Of a stretch of DNA of 64,000 bases, positions 22,882 through 36,640 are shown in pieces. The position numbers and the translations under genes were made by a program. Within the stretch, counting starts at the first letter, position 1; the number at the start of each line of letters is the position of its first letter. Location of the stretch: NCBI RefSeq assembly GCF_028453695.1, contig NC_135773.1, positions 9,486,001-9,550,000 on the forward strand, written 5' to 3'. Below the pieces are notes generated by a model. That model was not told the DNA's origin. It made no database searches and saw only the letters and a list, made by a program, of their open reading frames with translations. The DNA comes from Augochlora pura (lineage: Eukaryota; Arthropoda; Insecta; Hymenoptera; Halictidae).

Positions 22882-25140
22882 AAAGCCATTATTCGACAAT
22901 AAGATTATCCTATGAAGTATAAGGTATCGAATTTCCATCGTTCCTAAAATTCTTGTACTTGATCAGGAATGTTCGAATGAAGTTTTTAGTAGTAGAGACG
23001 GTGTTTCCCGATTTTCAGTCTTCGGCCGAGCTCGCGACGCCGGTAGATTCCCGTTTCGTATCGATTATTTTATCTCGTTGCGGGTACCGTTTCAACGGCC
23101 GGACCAGCAACGAGAAATTTCATTACATTTCACTGTCCACATTCCTCTTCCCCGGGTCCCGAAGCAGAAAAAGAGAAACGAAGAAAACCGGGCGACCGCC
23201 GACTTTACACGAAGCCGCACGCACGGCTCTCTCTCTCTCCCCGCGTCCTTCCCGCGCGGTTCAAATACTGTGCGCGGGCGCTCGCGTGAAATATTTTTAA
23301 CGCTCCGCTCTCTACGGCATATAAAATCAAATTAACAGGTCCTACGAATAATTCCAGGACGCTGGGCGCCGAAAATTCACGTAATTTCGAGGCGTAGGGC
23401 GTTTTCATTGCCATCGTAGGTCGGTTTTCTTGGCGGACGGATTTTTATGGCGAGGCTACCGAAAGTCGTAAAAGTCCACGAGAGATATAGTAATCGTGCA
23501 GTCCGGTCAAATAAATTATCCGTGCCGGTTCTTCCATTTGTGGTTTACGGAAAACTGTTTTTCAAATGTATGTATTTTAAATAATATTGCGAATAAAATA
23601 GTTTGGGAAGTTTCTTGACGGATTATAAATGAATTTGGACAGTTAACCGGTCAGCTGTTTTTAACGAGTACAAAAGAAGAACAGTTTAATTATTTAAATA
23701 TATTTATAATTCGTTAAGACAATTTACAAACTATTTTCCTAATCATCTAGACGATATTTGCAAACTACAAACGGATTTGATTTTCATTTGCTTCGGAAAC
23801 GAGCGTTCAGTCTAACAGTGAATAATGTAGTAAAATTTTTGTAACATGTTCTTAGAATTGTTTTTGATGTTTCTTAGATTGGCGTCACTGTTGTCACTTG
23901 GAGATTGAATGTTGCTCTATTATTGACGTTTTTATTAAATCCCGCCCTTCGAGCCGGCACGATGAGATCACCGAGGGTTGAGTACGGTCGAAGTTGCGAA
24001 TAGAAAGTAAATAGACTTCCTGAAAAATCGAGCAATTCCGGCTGTCCAGTTTGGCTGGAAGAGAATGTACGAAAGGACGTGGCATCCGTTACAGTCGCTC
24101 AACAGAAGGCACAAAGTGCTTTCAATTTGTATCCCCCGGTTCTCTAGATTTAGCCAGTGATCGCACAACACATGCTCCTTTTTATACCTACTCGACTTTC
24201 TCGACGCTCGCTCTCGCAATACCAGAGTCATCCACGAAGAAACAAGTCTCACGAAATTCAACGTTGTCAGAAAATTTTTTCATTGTACGAACAGTCTAAA
24301 TAAATAACTGAATTCAATAATTAATTGCAGCAATTAAATACACTGTACGTTTACCTGAAATCTGTTTTTAACGCCGAACTAATTAAAGTCTGAAAAAATC
24401 AACGTCGCCAATTTCCCCCGACGTACGGCAATGCAAAAGCCAGGCTGTCCGAAAATCCGTGGCAAGTTCCAACGGTGAAATCCTCGGAGGAATCACCTTC
24501 TTTCACCGGCGCGCGTGCAACAAGAGCCAAGAGCAATCAGGTAGAAGACTACATCATCAGTTCTGTGCCAGGACCTCCGCAAAGCTCCGCCGCACTCCAC
24601 GGTTTTCCGCTCGAGTCTGGGCCGCGAATCAATGCACTTTGTCCAGTTCGTTACGTTTCTCGCAACAAGATCTCGAGCCGTTCTTTGGAGCGGGCTTCTT
24701 ACGTCTTCGAGGCTTGAAGAGTCTGCCCCCCACCGCCCCGTCGGGAACAAGCGAGCTCGTGAGATAGGTTTTATTTCGCGGCTTAGCGCCGAGCTTCGGT
24801 CGGAAGAGGCGACACGTCGCCTTCGATCCGAGGGCGGCTTTATCCGAACGATACCCCGCGGTCGTTTCTCTTTCCCCGTTTCTTTACTCTCTGGCTTTTG
24901 CTTTTCGTCACGACGGCTGCCAACACGCGGACGAATTTGCATTAGGCCAGCACGCGGCGGTCACGAATGCTCGCGTGACAACGCTGATAAACGGGATTAA
25001 GCGAACGATTTGCTTGGGCCGAGCTTTTTTCACTTGCGAGTCTTCTAAGCAGTTCCGCGTTAATGAAATATACTGTCCAAAAAAAAGATCACAGACAACA
25101 ATAATAGGCCAATTTTGGCACCCTCGTTAATGCAACTCTT

Positions 25141-25275
25141 TAAATGCGAGGCCATGTCTGTCGTATTGAAAATTGTCAAGTACGAAATTTCATCCCTACA
25201 TTTCAATTTTTTAAAAACGAAAGAAACTTGGCTGCGATTTTTTCGCAAAGTTACAGTTATTTAAAGTGACTCTTG
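25141..25275. repeat. Palindromic dispersed repeat, copy B (left half only)
   Basis: Matches the left half of the other two copies: an ATGCGAGGCCATGT-type block, CGATTTTTTCGCAAAGTTAC, then TTAAAGTGACTCTTG. It breaks off at the point that is the loop in the others, so the right arm is missing. Confidence 0.55.
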
Positions 25276-27719
25276 TATTTTAAAGGGTTGGAAATTACAG
25301 CTTACTTCATTAGAAGCTATCCTAGATGCAATAAGCTCGGTAAAATCTATTTCTTAATCCTGATATTTAATACAGATTACTTGAGAGTACAAGAGACCTT
25401 GTCGTGTAATTTAAAAGTCTGATGAAGATTACACTGATCCAAGAAACCGAGAGAAACAACTTCATAGTCGAATCCCCAAAACTCCTAAGTCTGAAGGATT
25501 TCGAGGATCTTATGAGTAAAGAAGTCTTGAGAATCGAGGCTTTGAGTATCAAAGGCTTCTATCAAATTATCCAAGTTACCTATAAAATCTACCGAGATAG
25601 CACGAAGACGTCTCGAAGACGACTGTTCTTCGATATTCGGTACATCTTCAAGACGTTTTCTAGTCTTAATAAACTTCTTTAAAGATGTGTTCTACCTTTA
25701 TAGATGTTTAGGAAACGTCTTTTAATCTCAGCACTAAATATACCGTGATCTAAAAGCTACTAACAAAAATTAGCTCATAAGAATTACGAGACGGAATTTA
25801 TTCAAATTTTACATAATTTTTATAATAGCACGTGCTTGGATAAAGAAATATTTCCAACAATTTTTAACGGAAGAAGCTTTATAATTTTAATAAATGGGAA
25901 ATAAATAATGTGAAATCGGTCATTCGATCGGCGGTGGTGGGTTTAATGTTAAAGACGTCCATTCAGTGTTTTCAATATTTTTAAGATACAGCTTGCTATC
26001 TGGGTACTAAATGTAAAGAAATCTCGAATTAATTCATCTTGATTTAATTTCGCCTTGAAATCATCACTTTCAACGTCTTCTTCAACACGCTATTTGTCAA
26101 CGATAAATCGCGCGGAAGATATATCGCGGTATATTTATTTAGGGAAAATTCTCAAAGGTGCTTCGGGTTCACGCACTTTTAACATCCCCTGCAGCTATTT
26201 TTCTTTTTAGCCGGCTCGCGTCCCGCGCGCTTCCACTTTGCTCCTTACATTCTCCACCGTCTTGCCCGCTGTTTCGCTTCCGTTTTTCCCGCTCGCTGCC
26301 CGTATCTTGTATCGGCGTTTTTCGTTCCTCTCCTTCACTCCCGTTTCTCTCAGTCAGCCTTTCTTCGCTCGGTTTGAACAACGCATCGATCCTTTTCTTG
26401 CCCAACAAGGGCGATCCGTTACTCCAACAACGCGGGCAACAACACCTCCAGCGTTCTTTATTTCCATTAGGGTGGCGCGGCCCATTTGTTATGATCCTGC
26501 AGATTCGAGAGCCGGAGCGGTGTACCTCTCCCGCCAGCAAAAACCTCACTCGCCTAAATTATTCCTCCGATGGCTTTTAACGCGGAGGAGGACTCGTCTC
26601 TCTTAAGCTTGCGCACACAACAATGATAACGTAATTTAGTATTCGAGCAAAGTATCCGGGCTCATTAGCATTATGTTCTATCAATTTAAGGCTCGTTTTA
26701 CACGGCACGCATTATACAGAATTGTTTGGCTTAGCTGTTTTAAGAGCGATCCATCACTGGACAAATTTTCATTTACAAATTCAGCCTTGGTATTCGTAAT
26801 TTTATACTCATCATCTCTTCGCTAGTCTACACTTTCTTCGGAACTTTGTACTTACGTGCTTTTATAATTGCAGTTTTCGTAAATTCAATTTTAATTCGCA
26901 ATAAGTTTTCTATCAGCGTCTGCATTGTATTTTATGTAAATAATTATATCAAATTAATTTTCTGTGTATACATCGTATTTTGTATAGTACATCACTGCAA
27001 ATTGTAAGATCATTTCATGAAGAGATTCTATTATTAATTGAAATTAATGAAACTAAATTTTTAAAAGGGTATTAATATCATTCCCATACCCAGTGTGTTA
27101 ATTTGATTTCGAGACGAAAGTTTTAATTTATCCGAGGACGAAGGAAATTCTTACACTCTCCGGTTCGTTCGAGCAAGCAGAAGCGTCGTCCCGACGCGAG
27201 TATCAAAGCTATGACAGTCAAATTAAAATCAACGAACCCTCCTGACGAACTAAAATTGCCTCATGACAGCGCCTAATACGGTTTCGAGGTATCGACGCGC
27301 ACCGTCCCCGCGTGCCAGTCGATGAAATTTTATTGTTTCTTCTTCGCGTCGATTCGTCTCGTCGTCGTCTGGCTGGTCGATAGTCGTGTATTGTTCGCGC
27401 AAAAATGAGAGTATAGTTTTCAATCAACTGCAGACACGGAAAACTTTTCCGCGTAAAAGTCGCGTACTTCAATTCTCATTTCATTGCTTCGCTGTCACAA
27501 TAGTTTATTGATCAGACCAGACAAAAAGATCCCTATTTAAAATTCAGTAGTGATAATTGCATAGCCGAACAACATTTTATGTGGTACACGGATAAATGAT
27601 ACAATTTTATTCGACGCTATCAGATGAATATTCAATCGAATACAAATTTATGTAGATAAGAATTCATAGATTATCGATTTATTTCTTCTATGTTATTTGT
27701 TTTTTAATTATTGGAATAA

Positions 27720-27850
27720 AGAATTATTCGAAGACAAAATAATTCAAATAAAAAATTATTTTAATACAGAATTATTTGAATGAAGAATTATTTGAATGAA
27801 GAATTATTCGAATAAAGAATTATTCGAAGAAAAGAATTTATTCAAATAAA
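27720..27850 (+). repeat. 16-bp AT-rich minisatellite (GAATTATTTGAATGAA-like)
   Basis: Clean 16-bp units at 27769-27784, 27785-27800, 27801-27816 and 27817 onward, with degenerate units on both sides containing ATTCGAATAA. Confidence 0.85.
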
Positions 27851-28201
27851 TCTATAGAATGATTTGTGGCGAATAATTAATTACTTGAGTATATATAAGG
27901 AACTAATGCAAAAAGGAAAGTAGTACTCGTCCTCGAGATGCCTCGTTTCCAGCGTTCCCATAATCTGGACACTGGTATGTAACATGGTCCAGGTCCTTGG
28001 AATTTTGCTCCGCGCTGTTCATTCCGTACTTGCACAAGTTTTACGTCGGCCCATATTCTCTTTTTATATTTTCGTTACGACCGCGTGGAATTTTACGACG
28101 GGCCCTTTTTTTTCACCTGCATAGTTAATCAACCGGTGACTCATCGCCGGCGACAGAGTCCCGGAGAGTAAGGTCCCTGCAAGATGTATACGGTCGAGTC
28201 T

Positions 28202-28226
28202 CCCCCCCCCCTCGCCCCCCTCGCCC
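28202..28226 (-). repeat. C-rich tract, G-quadruplex motif on minus strand
   Basis: Runs of 10, 6 and 3 C separated by TCG; the minus strand meets the four-G-run quadruplex pattern. Confidence 0.7.
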
Positions 28227-28917
28227 TCCTGCGCCGCCTAAAGTCCATGATCTCAGACTATCAGGCTTAGGAGCCTGAGACAATGGACGGGCGCTCGCCT
28301 TTTATTGAATTCTTTCCTTTTACCAGCCGGTCGCTCGAGCTCCACTCCACGGCTGTATATGTAAATGTAGCTTAGGGGACGTAATCCCATGGGAAGACGA
28401 GCAAGGGAAAGCGACGGCGGACTGCAGCCAGCGATATTCCGTCATTGGCGGGCGCGGGCGCGCCCTTATCGCCTCCGTACACGCTCCTATATCACCCTTC
28501 GATCGCAAAAATAGAATCCTAGAATCGCCGAATTAATGATGCCGCTTATACCCAGTCCGCGGCAGGATATCGGAAAAATCCTGATCAATTGGCGTCGTTA
28601 GCCACCCCCCAGCGAAGTATCATACGAGCAACAAGTCCGTTCAACTTTTACGATTAAGTGGCACTTTTAATTCGGTAAAGGGGAGGTTTCTAAACGTTTC
28701 CTTGATGCTAATTTTTAATTCGTTCCTTGTAATAGATTTTTAATATTCTGTAATTGATATGTGATTTATTTGTGACCCTTTATACTCGAAATCATTTCAG
28801 CTTTGAGTTCAAGATAGTTTTATCTGACCTACTATGTTATTTCCATTTTAAATGACTTATTGCATTTTAATTGTATGAAGTAGAGTCTTTTAACTCGTGC
28901 AACAGTTTCGACAGTTT

Positions 28918-28975
28918 TAATAGAATATAACAAAATATAAACACAATATAACAGAATATAATATAACAATAAATA
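28918..28975 (+). repeat. AATATAACA-type degenerate repeat
   Basis: Several imperfect 9-10 bp units (AATATAACA, AATATAAAC) in tandem. Confidence 0.6.
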
Positions 28976-30381
28976 CCTTAAATTCATCTAATATATTCAC
29001 AATTTCGAATTTGACTAATTTATTATTCTCGTAAATTGCATAAATCCGCAAACTAATTATAATACCTGCTTAAACAAAGAAATTAGCATGGGGAATTGTA
29101 AAAGCAAGAATTATAAACCAGAAAATTGATTATAAGCGTTTCAACCTTTTCATCGATTTAAATAATTAATATCTGTCACAAATAAATAGAATAAGCCGCT
29201 ATAACAAAAATTGTACAGAGAAGGCAATCAAAGAATCATAGAGAAATTGTTTGATTGAAGAAAGTTTGTGAATGACGGCTGCTCGTTGCAATAAATGCCG
29301 AGAATTGTTCTTCTGCAAAAAGATCCCCTGGCCGCAATTAAATTGGACGAACGTAAGGGATAAGTACTGAGCTTCGGCATTCGATGTTCGATACATTTAG
29401 CGTCGATGCTCGTTCAGCAACGGCTCGGGAGACCCCGAGAAGATGGCAGTCTTCCGGAAGAAAGGAAGAAGGACGCGAATCCGGTGGTAATCCGCGAAAG
29501 CCTTCTAAGATTCGAACGTCGGTGATTCGACGAGCCCTCGGAAGGGCCGGCGAGCACAGCACTATGTACCACATGGTAGCATGTGCCCGCGATCTAAGTC
29601 CGTTATAGTCGAGGATCTCTTTCCTTTGACGAGATTATTGGCGCACGCCAATAAGAAGAAGCGCCGCCATTCACGGGGAAGAGTTCACGTGGCCCCTGGC
29701 ACCGACGCTCGAGAACATTCGAAGCTCTCTTGCAAATTAATCTGGCTTCCATCCGTTTGGCTCTGTCCAGTCTCTCCGCTTTGATCGTATTACATAAATT
29801 CCCCGGTAATTCCGGTTAGAGAATTCTAAGGGAGCTGATTGATATTGACTGCGACGTTTTATCAGTCGCAGCCAATTATGCGACGGCTCTGTGCAACATT
29901 TGCTGTTACTCTTCGTCTACCTCCACTAATCCTCGGAAGATAGACTATTTCCACAACTGCACTCTCCTTGTATTTATATTTTTATTTAATTACCGTATCG
30001 GTACATTGTATCAATATTGATATTCCGTACTGAATGCGTTAAGATTTGTATACACCCATATTTATTTCTGTTTTATTACGCATCTGCTTGATCACAATTA
30101 ACAACTATTTTAACAGCTGCTGACAACTTCTAATACAATAGCAACTTATTTTATTTCATTGCCGAAAATTGAGCAATTGAAGTGAACGATTTAAATAAAA
30201 TAAAATGTTATTCGTATTCAAATAGCCAATAAAATGTCAGTCGAAGAATTTATTTAAATAATGAATAAATCTTGTGTCGAATAATGTGTAACTCGGCGAT
30301 AAAGTGACGAAAATGATTCTGATTTCCGCAATAAATTTAGTCGCAGTTCACAGCGAGTTCTTGCATAATTTCTAGACCGAC

Positions 30382-30437
30382 CATATTTATGGTTGCTCCC
30401 TCTGTCGAGCATATTTATGGTAGCACCTTTGACATTT
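30382..30437 (+). repeat. 28-bp imperfect tandem duplication
   Basis: CATATTTATGGT recurs at 30382 and 30410, followed by related GCTCC / GCACC blocks. Confidence 0.7.
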
Positions 30438-31339
30438 CAGAAACCGTGTGAAAGTGCCTTTGCCATCCTACGCGTCGTGTGAAGATTTCCAAGGTCCCCG
30501 CAGTTTTCCAGCGTGCTGCTTTAGAACTCTTTAAAACTTTCCTACGAAAAGACGTCGCCACGTGTAACGGTGTGATAACAAAAGTCTGTTGTCGTAACTC
30601 GGAAAGGTTTCAGCTTGCACGGTGTGCCGCGAGACCGGATAAGGTCTTTATAGTGATGTTCCCAGTGGTCGCGGTTAGCGAAAGCACGTGCGTATTATTT
30701 TTACAAGATTATTATTCGCGAAACCGGTGAAACGGCCCGAGGACGGCGGAGAAATTGTTTCCCATTGTTTGCGCAGCGATCAGCTGAAGTGGAAAATGTT
30801 TTTGGCACGTCACGACCTGACCTCGACACGCTTAGTCATCTTTCATGTGAATCGCGATGGAACCGACGCGTTGCTGTCGTCGTCCCTTGTCGAACTCCAT
30901 GGAGACTTCATCGCGAGCCGTGTTTGCTCTTTTTTTTTCACTTTCGAGATAGATCCTCGGGCTCTCATTACACGCTGCTTTAACGTAACATTTTGCTCCG
31001 ACGGGACGCTACTGTTCGAAAATTAAACACTGGCCGTTTTAATTCCAAATCCAACATTTTCCTGCAGAATCCCCATTTTAGATGATTTACATTTCATGCA
31101 TATGAAATTCAGTTTCTCGTACCTTATCCAACAGTTACAGTTAACAATTTTTTTTCTACTTTTCACAGTTTTTTAAAATACAAGGCAATTTGATCATGTA
31201 GGAATTATTTCAGAACATGATGTAACAATTTTCCAATATTGTTACAATTTTGAAAGTCGTTACTTTTTGAAAGTCGCTCCCGATCAATTATTTTCACAAT
31301 TAATTTTCTACTTGTACGATTTAATACCATACCATTGTA

Positions 31340-31406
31340 ACATAATATTATTACATTATTGCTCATTTTTAGTGGTGCCGCAGAGTCACCAGTCGAGCGC
31401 AAAGGG
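31340..31406 (-). mobile_element. Degenerate end of a TTAA-type element, family D
   Basis: Read on the minus strand this begins TTGA-type target remnant TCAA then CCCTTTGCGCTCGACTGGTG, and continues with a GACTCTGCGGCACCACT block. The same order occurs at 44897 onward (CTCCTTGCACTCGATTGGTG, then a CTGAGGCGTCACT block). The other end was not found. Confidence 0.4.
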
Positions 31407-31830
31407 TTGAGTATTCAATTACAGAGTTTATGCAATCGTTGACTAATTGTTTTAACTGTAGTTTAGTTTTTTTGTTTTAACTTTTAGGAAATTTATCCGT
31501 GACAAATTATGCCCGGTACGTTTTATAATTTCGAATCGTGAGTTTGCAGGAATACAGTTCGCGATCTAATATTACTAATGAGTGCTGCATTCTAATGATC
31601 CCCGCTATACATTTGTATTTGCCATCTCTCGCGAGACTGAATCGAGGATAATGCGTTCGTTTTACATACCCCTAAGGAGCACACGTAGTAACTAGATGCG
31701 CGTTGATCAAGCACCGAACTATGACGTCCATTAACTTAATTTGCTACATTGCTACACTCGAGCGATGCTTGCACCCGCAAAATGCATCTCACACTATGGC
31801 CAACGTGCTGCACATTGCTATGACATTTAA

Positions 31831-31895
31831 CCTTTGACAGACTAACGTATTTCGGGCTGATTCAGACCCCCGCTTATTATTATTATTATTATTAG
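31831..31895 (+). mobile_element. Possible left end of a TTAA-type element with TTA repeat, family E
   Basis: After TTAA (31827-31830) comes CCTTTGACAGACTAACG, a GGGCTGATTCAGACCC inverted motif, and then (TTA)n at 31874-31894. The inverse of 48480-48604 has the same order: TTAA, CCCTCG, ACTAACG, a GGGTCC...GGACCC hairpin, then (TTA)n. The far end is not found. Confidence 0.35.
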
Positions 31896-32092
31896 TTTCT
31901 ATATATTTTCTGATGCATTACTGCAAAGCCGCATCAGGACTGCGAGTAATTTATAATTTCGTTCAACAATACCCGGTAAGAATTTCTGAATTAATATTGT
32001 TATTAATTGAATTATTTTAATTAACAAATCGATCGTGTGCACGTGTAATTAGTTTTCTAAACGACTACAAGGAATTCAATGCGCAAGAAAAC

Positions 32093-32146
32093 CAAATGAA
32101 AATATTGAGATTGCCAGATGAAAATATTGAGATTGCCAAATGAAAA
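32093..32146 (+). repeat. 22-bp tandem repeat (2.5 copies)
   Basis: Units at 32093-32114 and 32115-32136 differ at one base; a partial third follows. Confidence 0.9.
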
Positions 32147-33487
32147 ATAAAACTTAGGTGCATCGTGTGTCCCGTTACGGTTTAATGGGTGAATTATGCT
32201 AATAGAAAATTCAGCAACGTTCACGCGAAGTTAAGCGGCGGCGTCTCTCGAAATCACCGATCTCCCAAGCACCTGTGCCTCCTTTGTGAACGTGACAATC
32301 CAGGAACCCTCGAGCGATGTTCATGGGACATCATGATCCGTGGGGTCGGTTTAATGGGTGTCCCCGCGGATCGGTCACGTGTACCCCATACACATATGTA
32401 TATGTATATATCTCTTTGGAGCTTATATAACCAAGGCGGTTGCCTACACTCCGTGCACGCTGTCACGCCATTAATAGCATAGTGAATGGCCGGATGACGT
32501 CATATTGGATGCTCTATGACGACGAGGCCTTAGTCTCGACTTAATTATAAAACGCTCTCTAGCCGCAGCGAAAAAAAATATTCCGCAAACAACGGCCGCA
32601 AGTAGCTCGTTTTAGCCGCGGAGGAACGTTGTTTGCCCGACGGGTGGTGCAACCGTCGACGACGCTGTGGCCGGGTGAATTTTTTATAGAAAGCGATAGA
32701 GTTTGCTGAGAGATCTAACGTGGTGTGCTCGAAGTATTTTCCACTTGTAAAATCAGAATTTATAACAATTCCGAGCTACGGTCAGAAATTTCTTAAAGCG
32801 TATTTTTGCAGATACTTCTTGCAGATTAATAGCATCGTTGCTGTTTCTGTAACATGTAATTAACGCAAACAATTATTATCAACTATTAACAATAACTTTA
32901 CACAAAACAGGATAAATTTAATGTGATATAAAATCAATGTTAAAACATATAAATATACGTACCGTAAGTTTAACTCATCATATTTTTTTTATGTTCGAAT
33001 CGTGTAAACTATATTAAATTTATTATAATCGACATAATCGAAAATTTATAAAAAAAAGTTATTAAAAATTGTTTTATTTGGCGGCGTTCGTCGGTGTACT
33101 CTATAAAGTTAACGAGGATTCCACCGGTGGAGGGTAAACGTTAGAAAACATCGGAAAAAAGGAGCTGTGGTGTGGGAGGTATAGGGTGGAGGGTAGTTGT
33201 CTCTATGGTACGGTCACGTGGCCTATATACCACGAGAAACTGTGTAGGGGCAAGCGGAACGGCAATGGGCACCACATGACGGTGTCCCATAAATAGTCGG
33301 CCGGACGCCGGAATTTCCATTATATCGCGTTCCCGTAGGTAGTCTCCATAAACAATATCATCGAACTCCGCGCGGCGAAATGGCATTCCCCATTAGGTGT
33401 TTGTGTGCAATATTTATTACGGACGCGGTCATTGTGATACGCGGGATTTATGGGGGTTTACGGCTGAAAATCTGCAGCTCACTCTTT

Positions 33488-33508
33488 CTCTCTCTCTCTC
33501 TCTCTCTT
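33488..33508 (+). repeat. TC microsatellite
   Basis: Perfect (TC)n of about ten units next to a GC-rich island. Confidence 0.9.
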
Positions 33509-36038
33509 TGCGTCTCTTTCAACTTTGACAGAGGGAGCGAATGAATAAACGCGTAAAGGGAAAGATGGTTAGGGTAGTGGAGCCTGTTAGTATGGCGCAA
33601 CCAATCACTACGCCCTTTCGTTATTTTTTTTATGTAAACTCGATTATTTAATTGCTAAAATTGACCATGAAAAGTTTTAAATACTTTTCATAGAATATAA
33701 CATTTACGAAGATACTTGAAAATATAATATGAATATATAATATAAATAGTAAATTTGTAAATTCAATAATAAGTTGTAAAAAAAACGTAAATAAATGATA
33801 TCTCCTAATTCTTACGAGCCGGTGTTTGTTAGTCGCTTTTAAACCTTGGTAGTTTTAGCGTTAAATTGCTGAAGTTATTTTCGGTAGCCGAAACTTCTGA
33901 AGTGCCGCGAACAGGTCACAGTAATCCTCTAACTCCTCCATCCTACGGATTGTTTGAAAATAGTTGAATAACGCCGACGAGGCGGTGCCGCTTCGTTGCG
34001 AGCATTTTTCGAACGAGCTCTCAGCGATCGCCGACTACGGCCGATATTTCACGTCGAGTTAACGCGTCGATGCACGCTAGTTGCAGCGATAGTTGTAATC
34101 ACGTTCAATTAACGGGGGCCGAGCAGAGTGCGCGTAATAGCCGGATATATTTCAAAGTTGCCGCGCAAATGCCCGGAACCGTGCGCCCTGTGCACTGTTT
34201 ACCCGATGTTCGGTCAGTTTTTCGGAGCGCCGGATGGGCTGCAGCCTGCGCAAAGTTTATTTAATGGGGGATTTAGTCCTTAAGTCCGACGCGGTAATTT
34301 GACACGATACTCCTAGCGTTTTCGGAAGCTACGTTGCCCGCTTCTTTATTTACGAGCCGTGTATACGGGATCTAACTTAATTCCAGCGTCGATCTCTTTG
34401 GACCTTTAAGGATTTTAAAGCAACCGCTGGATTGCAGATTTATGGCGTTCACAGAAGAAATGGATAAACGAAACATGCCCCAGCTGCGGCGACACAGGAA
34501 GCATTTCTAAGTATCATTGTATCGCTACGTACACTGTATTAACATCGCCAAATGACGAAATACTTTTCTGACTTGGGTTTTATACAACCAAAGAGGACAA
34601 TTTTTGGTTCACTATAAGATTTGCAGTCTAATAATGATAAAATACTTTATAGTATATACTTGATAGTTTTATCTATTTTAATACACAATTTATTTTAGTA
34701 ACTATGAACTAATAACTTCACTAATTTTTACCTGAAAATGTAAGAAAACGCGAAACAAATATTTCACGAAATGTTAAACAACTTTCGTAAGGAAGACTAC
34801 TTTCAATTACAATCACAAGAATAGTAGAATACAGTTTGAATATAAAAATCAAAAGTTCTGCAAGTTCGGTTACAGTTATCAGCAGTGTAATGTAACCACA
34901 CGAGCGAATAGTTCGCAATAATTTGTTTTATTAACGATCCACTCGGTATAAGAAATTCCGCGGTTAACAGTGGAGCGAGCGCTCCAAGATTCCATCTCGA
35001 CCGCAGGTGTTGATGCTCTTGGCTCAGTTGGTTGTTGCTCGAATATTTCATGAGCTCAACGAGCAAGTTCTGCGTCAACCCTCCTTGAATGATTCATTCC
35101 GCGAGGGTGGTTCTCACAGATCCTCCGCACAATTGCGGTTTTTTTTAAAATGATTACAAGGGCGTTGCCGTGTCCTTTGTGTTTTCGTTTGTTCGTCCCA
35201 TCTTTTGTAGTCACTTTCGATCCTGTTTTCTCGTGAACGAAACGCATCAATTTGAACGCTAAACGTGTCATATTAGAAACTGTTCGAAGTTTACAGAAAA
35301 TGGTATGAATTGAAAGGTTTCAAAAAACATTAAAAAATTTTGTTCGCGACGCAATCTATTAGAAGTTCGAAGATTCGAGAGTTCTTTTTTGCAGCGAGCT
35401 CGTAAATCTTGGTATACGATTTTTTCTTATGGCTCTATCGATCTGAGGGGTGTATCAATTTTACAAAAACGTAAGTGAACGCCATCAGGGGTTTACGTGT
35501 TCCATAAAATGGCTAGAAAAAATCGTGCATCAAATTTTAAGAGGTCGTTTCGACGGAGAAGATTCGATCTACGAATCCACGTCGATTCAATCGCAAAAGG
35601 AAATAGTCCAGATATTTCCTTTCCTCGTAGCCCTTATTCATTCGATTTATTTAAAAATATCTATAATATTTATAGAATTTATAACGTTATTTATAGTAAT
35701 TGTTTAAAACATTTTTACTTTTATACAGTTATAATACTATTTATGATAATTATGCGAGGTGCTTGAATTGTTTAGAAATAAAAACCGCGAGTCTCTCTAA
35801 TATCTGAAAAAAGATATAATTTCGTCCACTTTTAAAGAAGTTTTATCCTGTTTCGAAAGATGTCTGAATATTAATGCGAGTCACTGTGTCTCGATAAAAA
35901 GAAAAACGAAGTGAACGGTCCCGTAGACCGTAAACGCCAGTACACGCTAAGTAAATAATATTAGATGAAATTTGTTGCGGTGCCGTGAACCGATGCGCGT
36001 TCACAAGATCCGGTCTAGCATGGAAGTTTATGGTTTGT

Positions 36039-36259
36039 TTAGCAGTTCCCATGATCCACCATGCGAATTTCCCCTTGATTAATGTACGCTCCCAGTTTGG
36101 ACTTAAGCTCCTTGAGGATCGAGGGAGGCAAGCTCCTCCCACGGGACCAAATCATGGAGAACTTGTATCCCTGGTGGCGGGGCTTGGTGCTCTCCGAGCA
36201 AACGACCATGGCGACGAAGGCACCGTAGTCCGCGAGCACTATCACGTGCCTGAACGGTC
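36039..36259 (-). CDS. Lipocalin gene, coding exon 3 (C-terminal half)
   Basis: Last coding exon, residues 111-183 and TAA stop (36041-36039). The acceptor is ATTCGCAG (36267-36260). The split codon 111 becomes Gly, giving a smooth join into Pro-Phe-Arg-His and then the second lipocalin signature (Val-Leu-Ala-Asp-Tyr, residues 118-122) and Cys131. A following segment with Arg150 and Arg152 fits the third structurally conserved region, and a short amphipathic helix (residues about 155-169) precedes the C-terminal Cys183, which is the last residue. The 183-residue total is normal for the family. The predicted pairs Cys24-Cys131 and Cys56-Cys183 match the two-disulphide pattern of insect lipocalins. 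No AATAAA is seen in the first 220 nt after the stop; one occurs at 35651-35646, which would give a 3' UTR of about 390 nt. Confidence 0.88.
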
Positions 36260-36640
36260 CTGCGAATCATAATAAAATCCGAAAGTTAACGGGAACCCCC
36301 CCGATTGTTGACCCGGGGACCGCGTCGACTCGAGACTGTCCCTTTCGGCACCAGAGGCCATTGATCACCCGGTTTGTAGATTCTGCGGCCGAACTTTCAC
36401 CGGCGCAAACACTTTTCACCTACTACGCCGCACGGCGACAGCGGCGACGATAACGTGACAGTGAAAATATTAGTTTTATTGATTCCTGTGCCAAGGTTCC
36501 CGAAGGTCTCGCTTTATTTAGAAACACGTTTGCTCGGGTGCAAAGTACTTCGCGCGGGACGCAGATAACGAACGGAAGATTTGTCAGCGGGTAGTATCGG
36601 CTGGTATACCATGGGCCAGAGCTTGGCATATTTTATTTAA

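Larger units (their letters stand above)
22882..30380. other. Non-coding apart from listed repeats
   Basis: GC-rich at 23.0-23.4, 24.4-25.0, 26.15-26.6 and 28.1-28.6 kb. The 86-codon ORF at 25422-25682 is rich in near-repeated GAAGTCT / TCGAGG words and looks like decayed repeat, not a gene. Confidence 0.5.
30440..35640. other. Non-coding upstream flank of the lipocalin 3' side
   Basis: Alternating GC and AT blocks with relic TTAA-type ends at 31.4 and 31.8 kb. No exon found. Confidence 0.5.

Noticed and set aside
22645..22938. Minus-strand ORF with repeated Met-Lys-Phe-Leu-Phe-Val-Ile units resembling membrane segments
   Set aside because: Translation of the 21-bp minisatellite.
25422..25682. 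86-codon plus-strand ORF rich in Lys, Glu and Ile
   Set aside because: The DNA shows near-repeats of GAAGTCT, TCGAGG and CGAAGACG words, so the open frame is better explained by decayed repeats.
34726..34760. Minus-strand TTACATTTTCAG|GTAAAA
   Set aside because: Could be a ratchet site, but GTAAAA is weak and such sites arise by chance in AT-rich DNA. Not listed as a feature.
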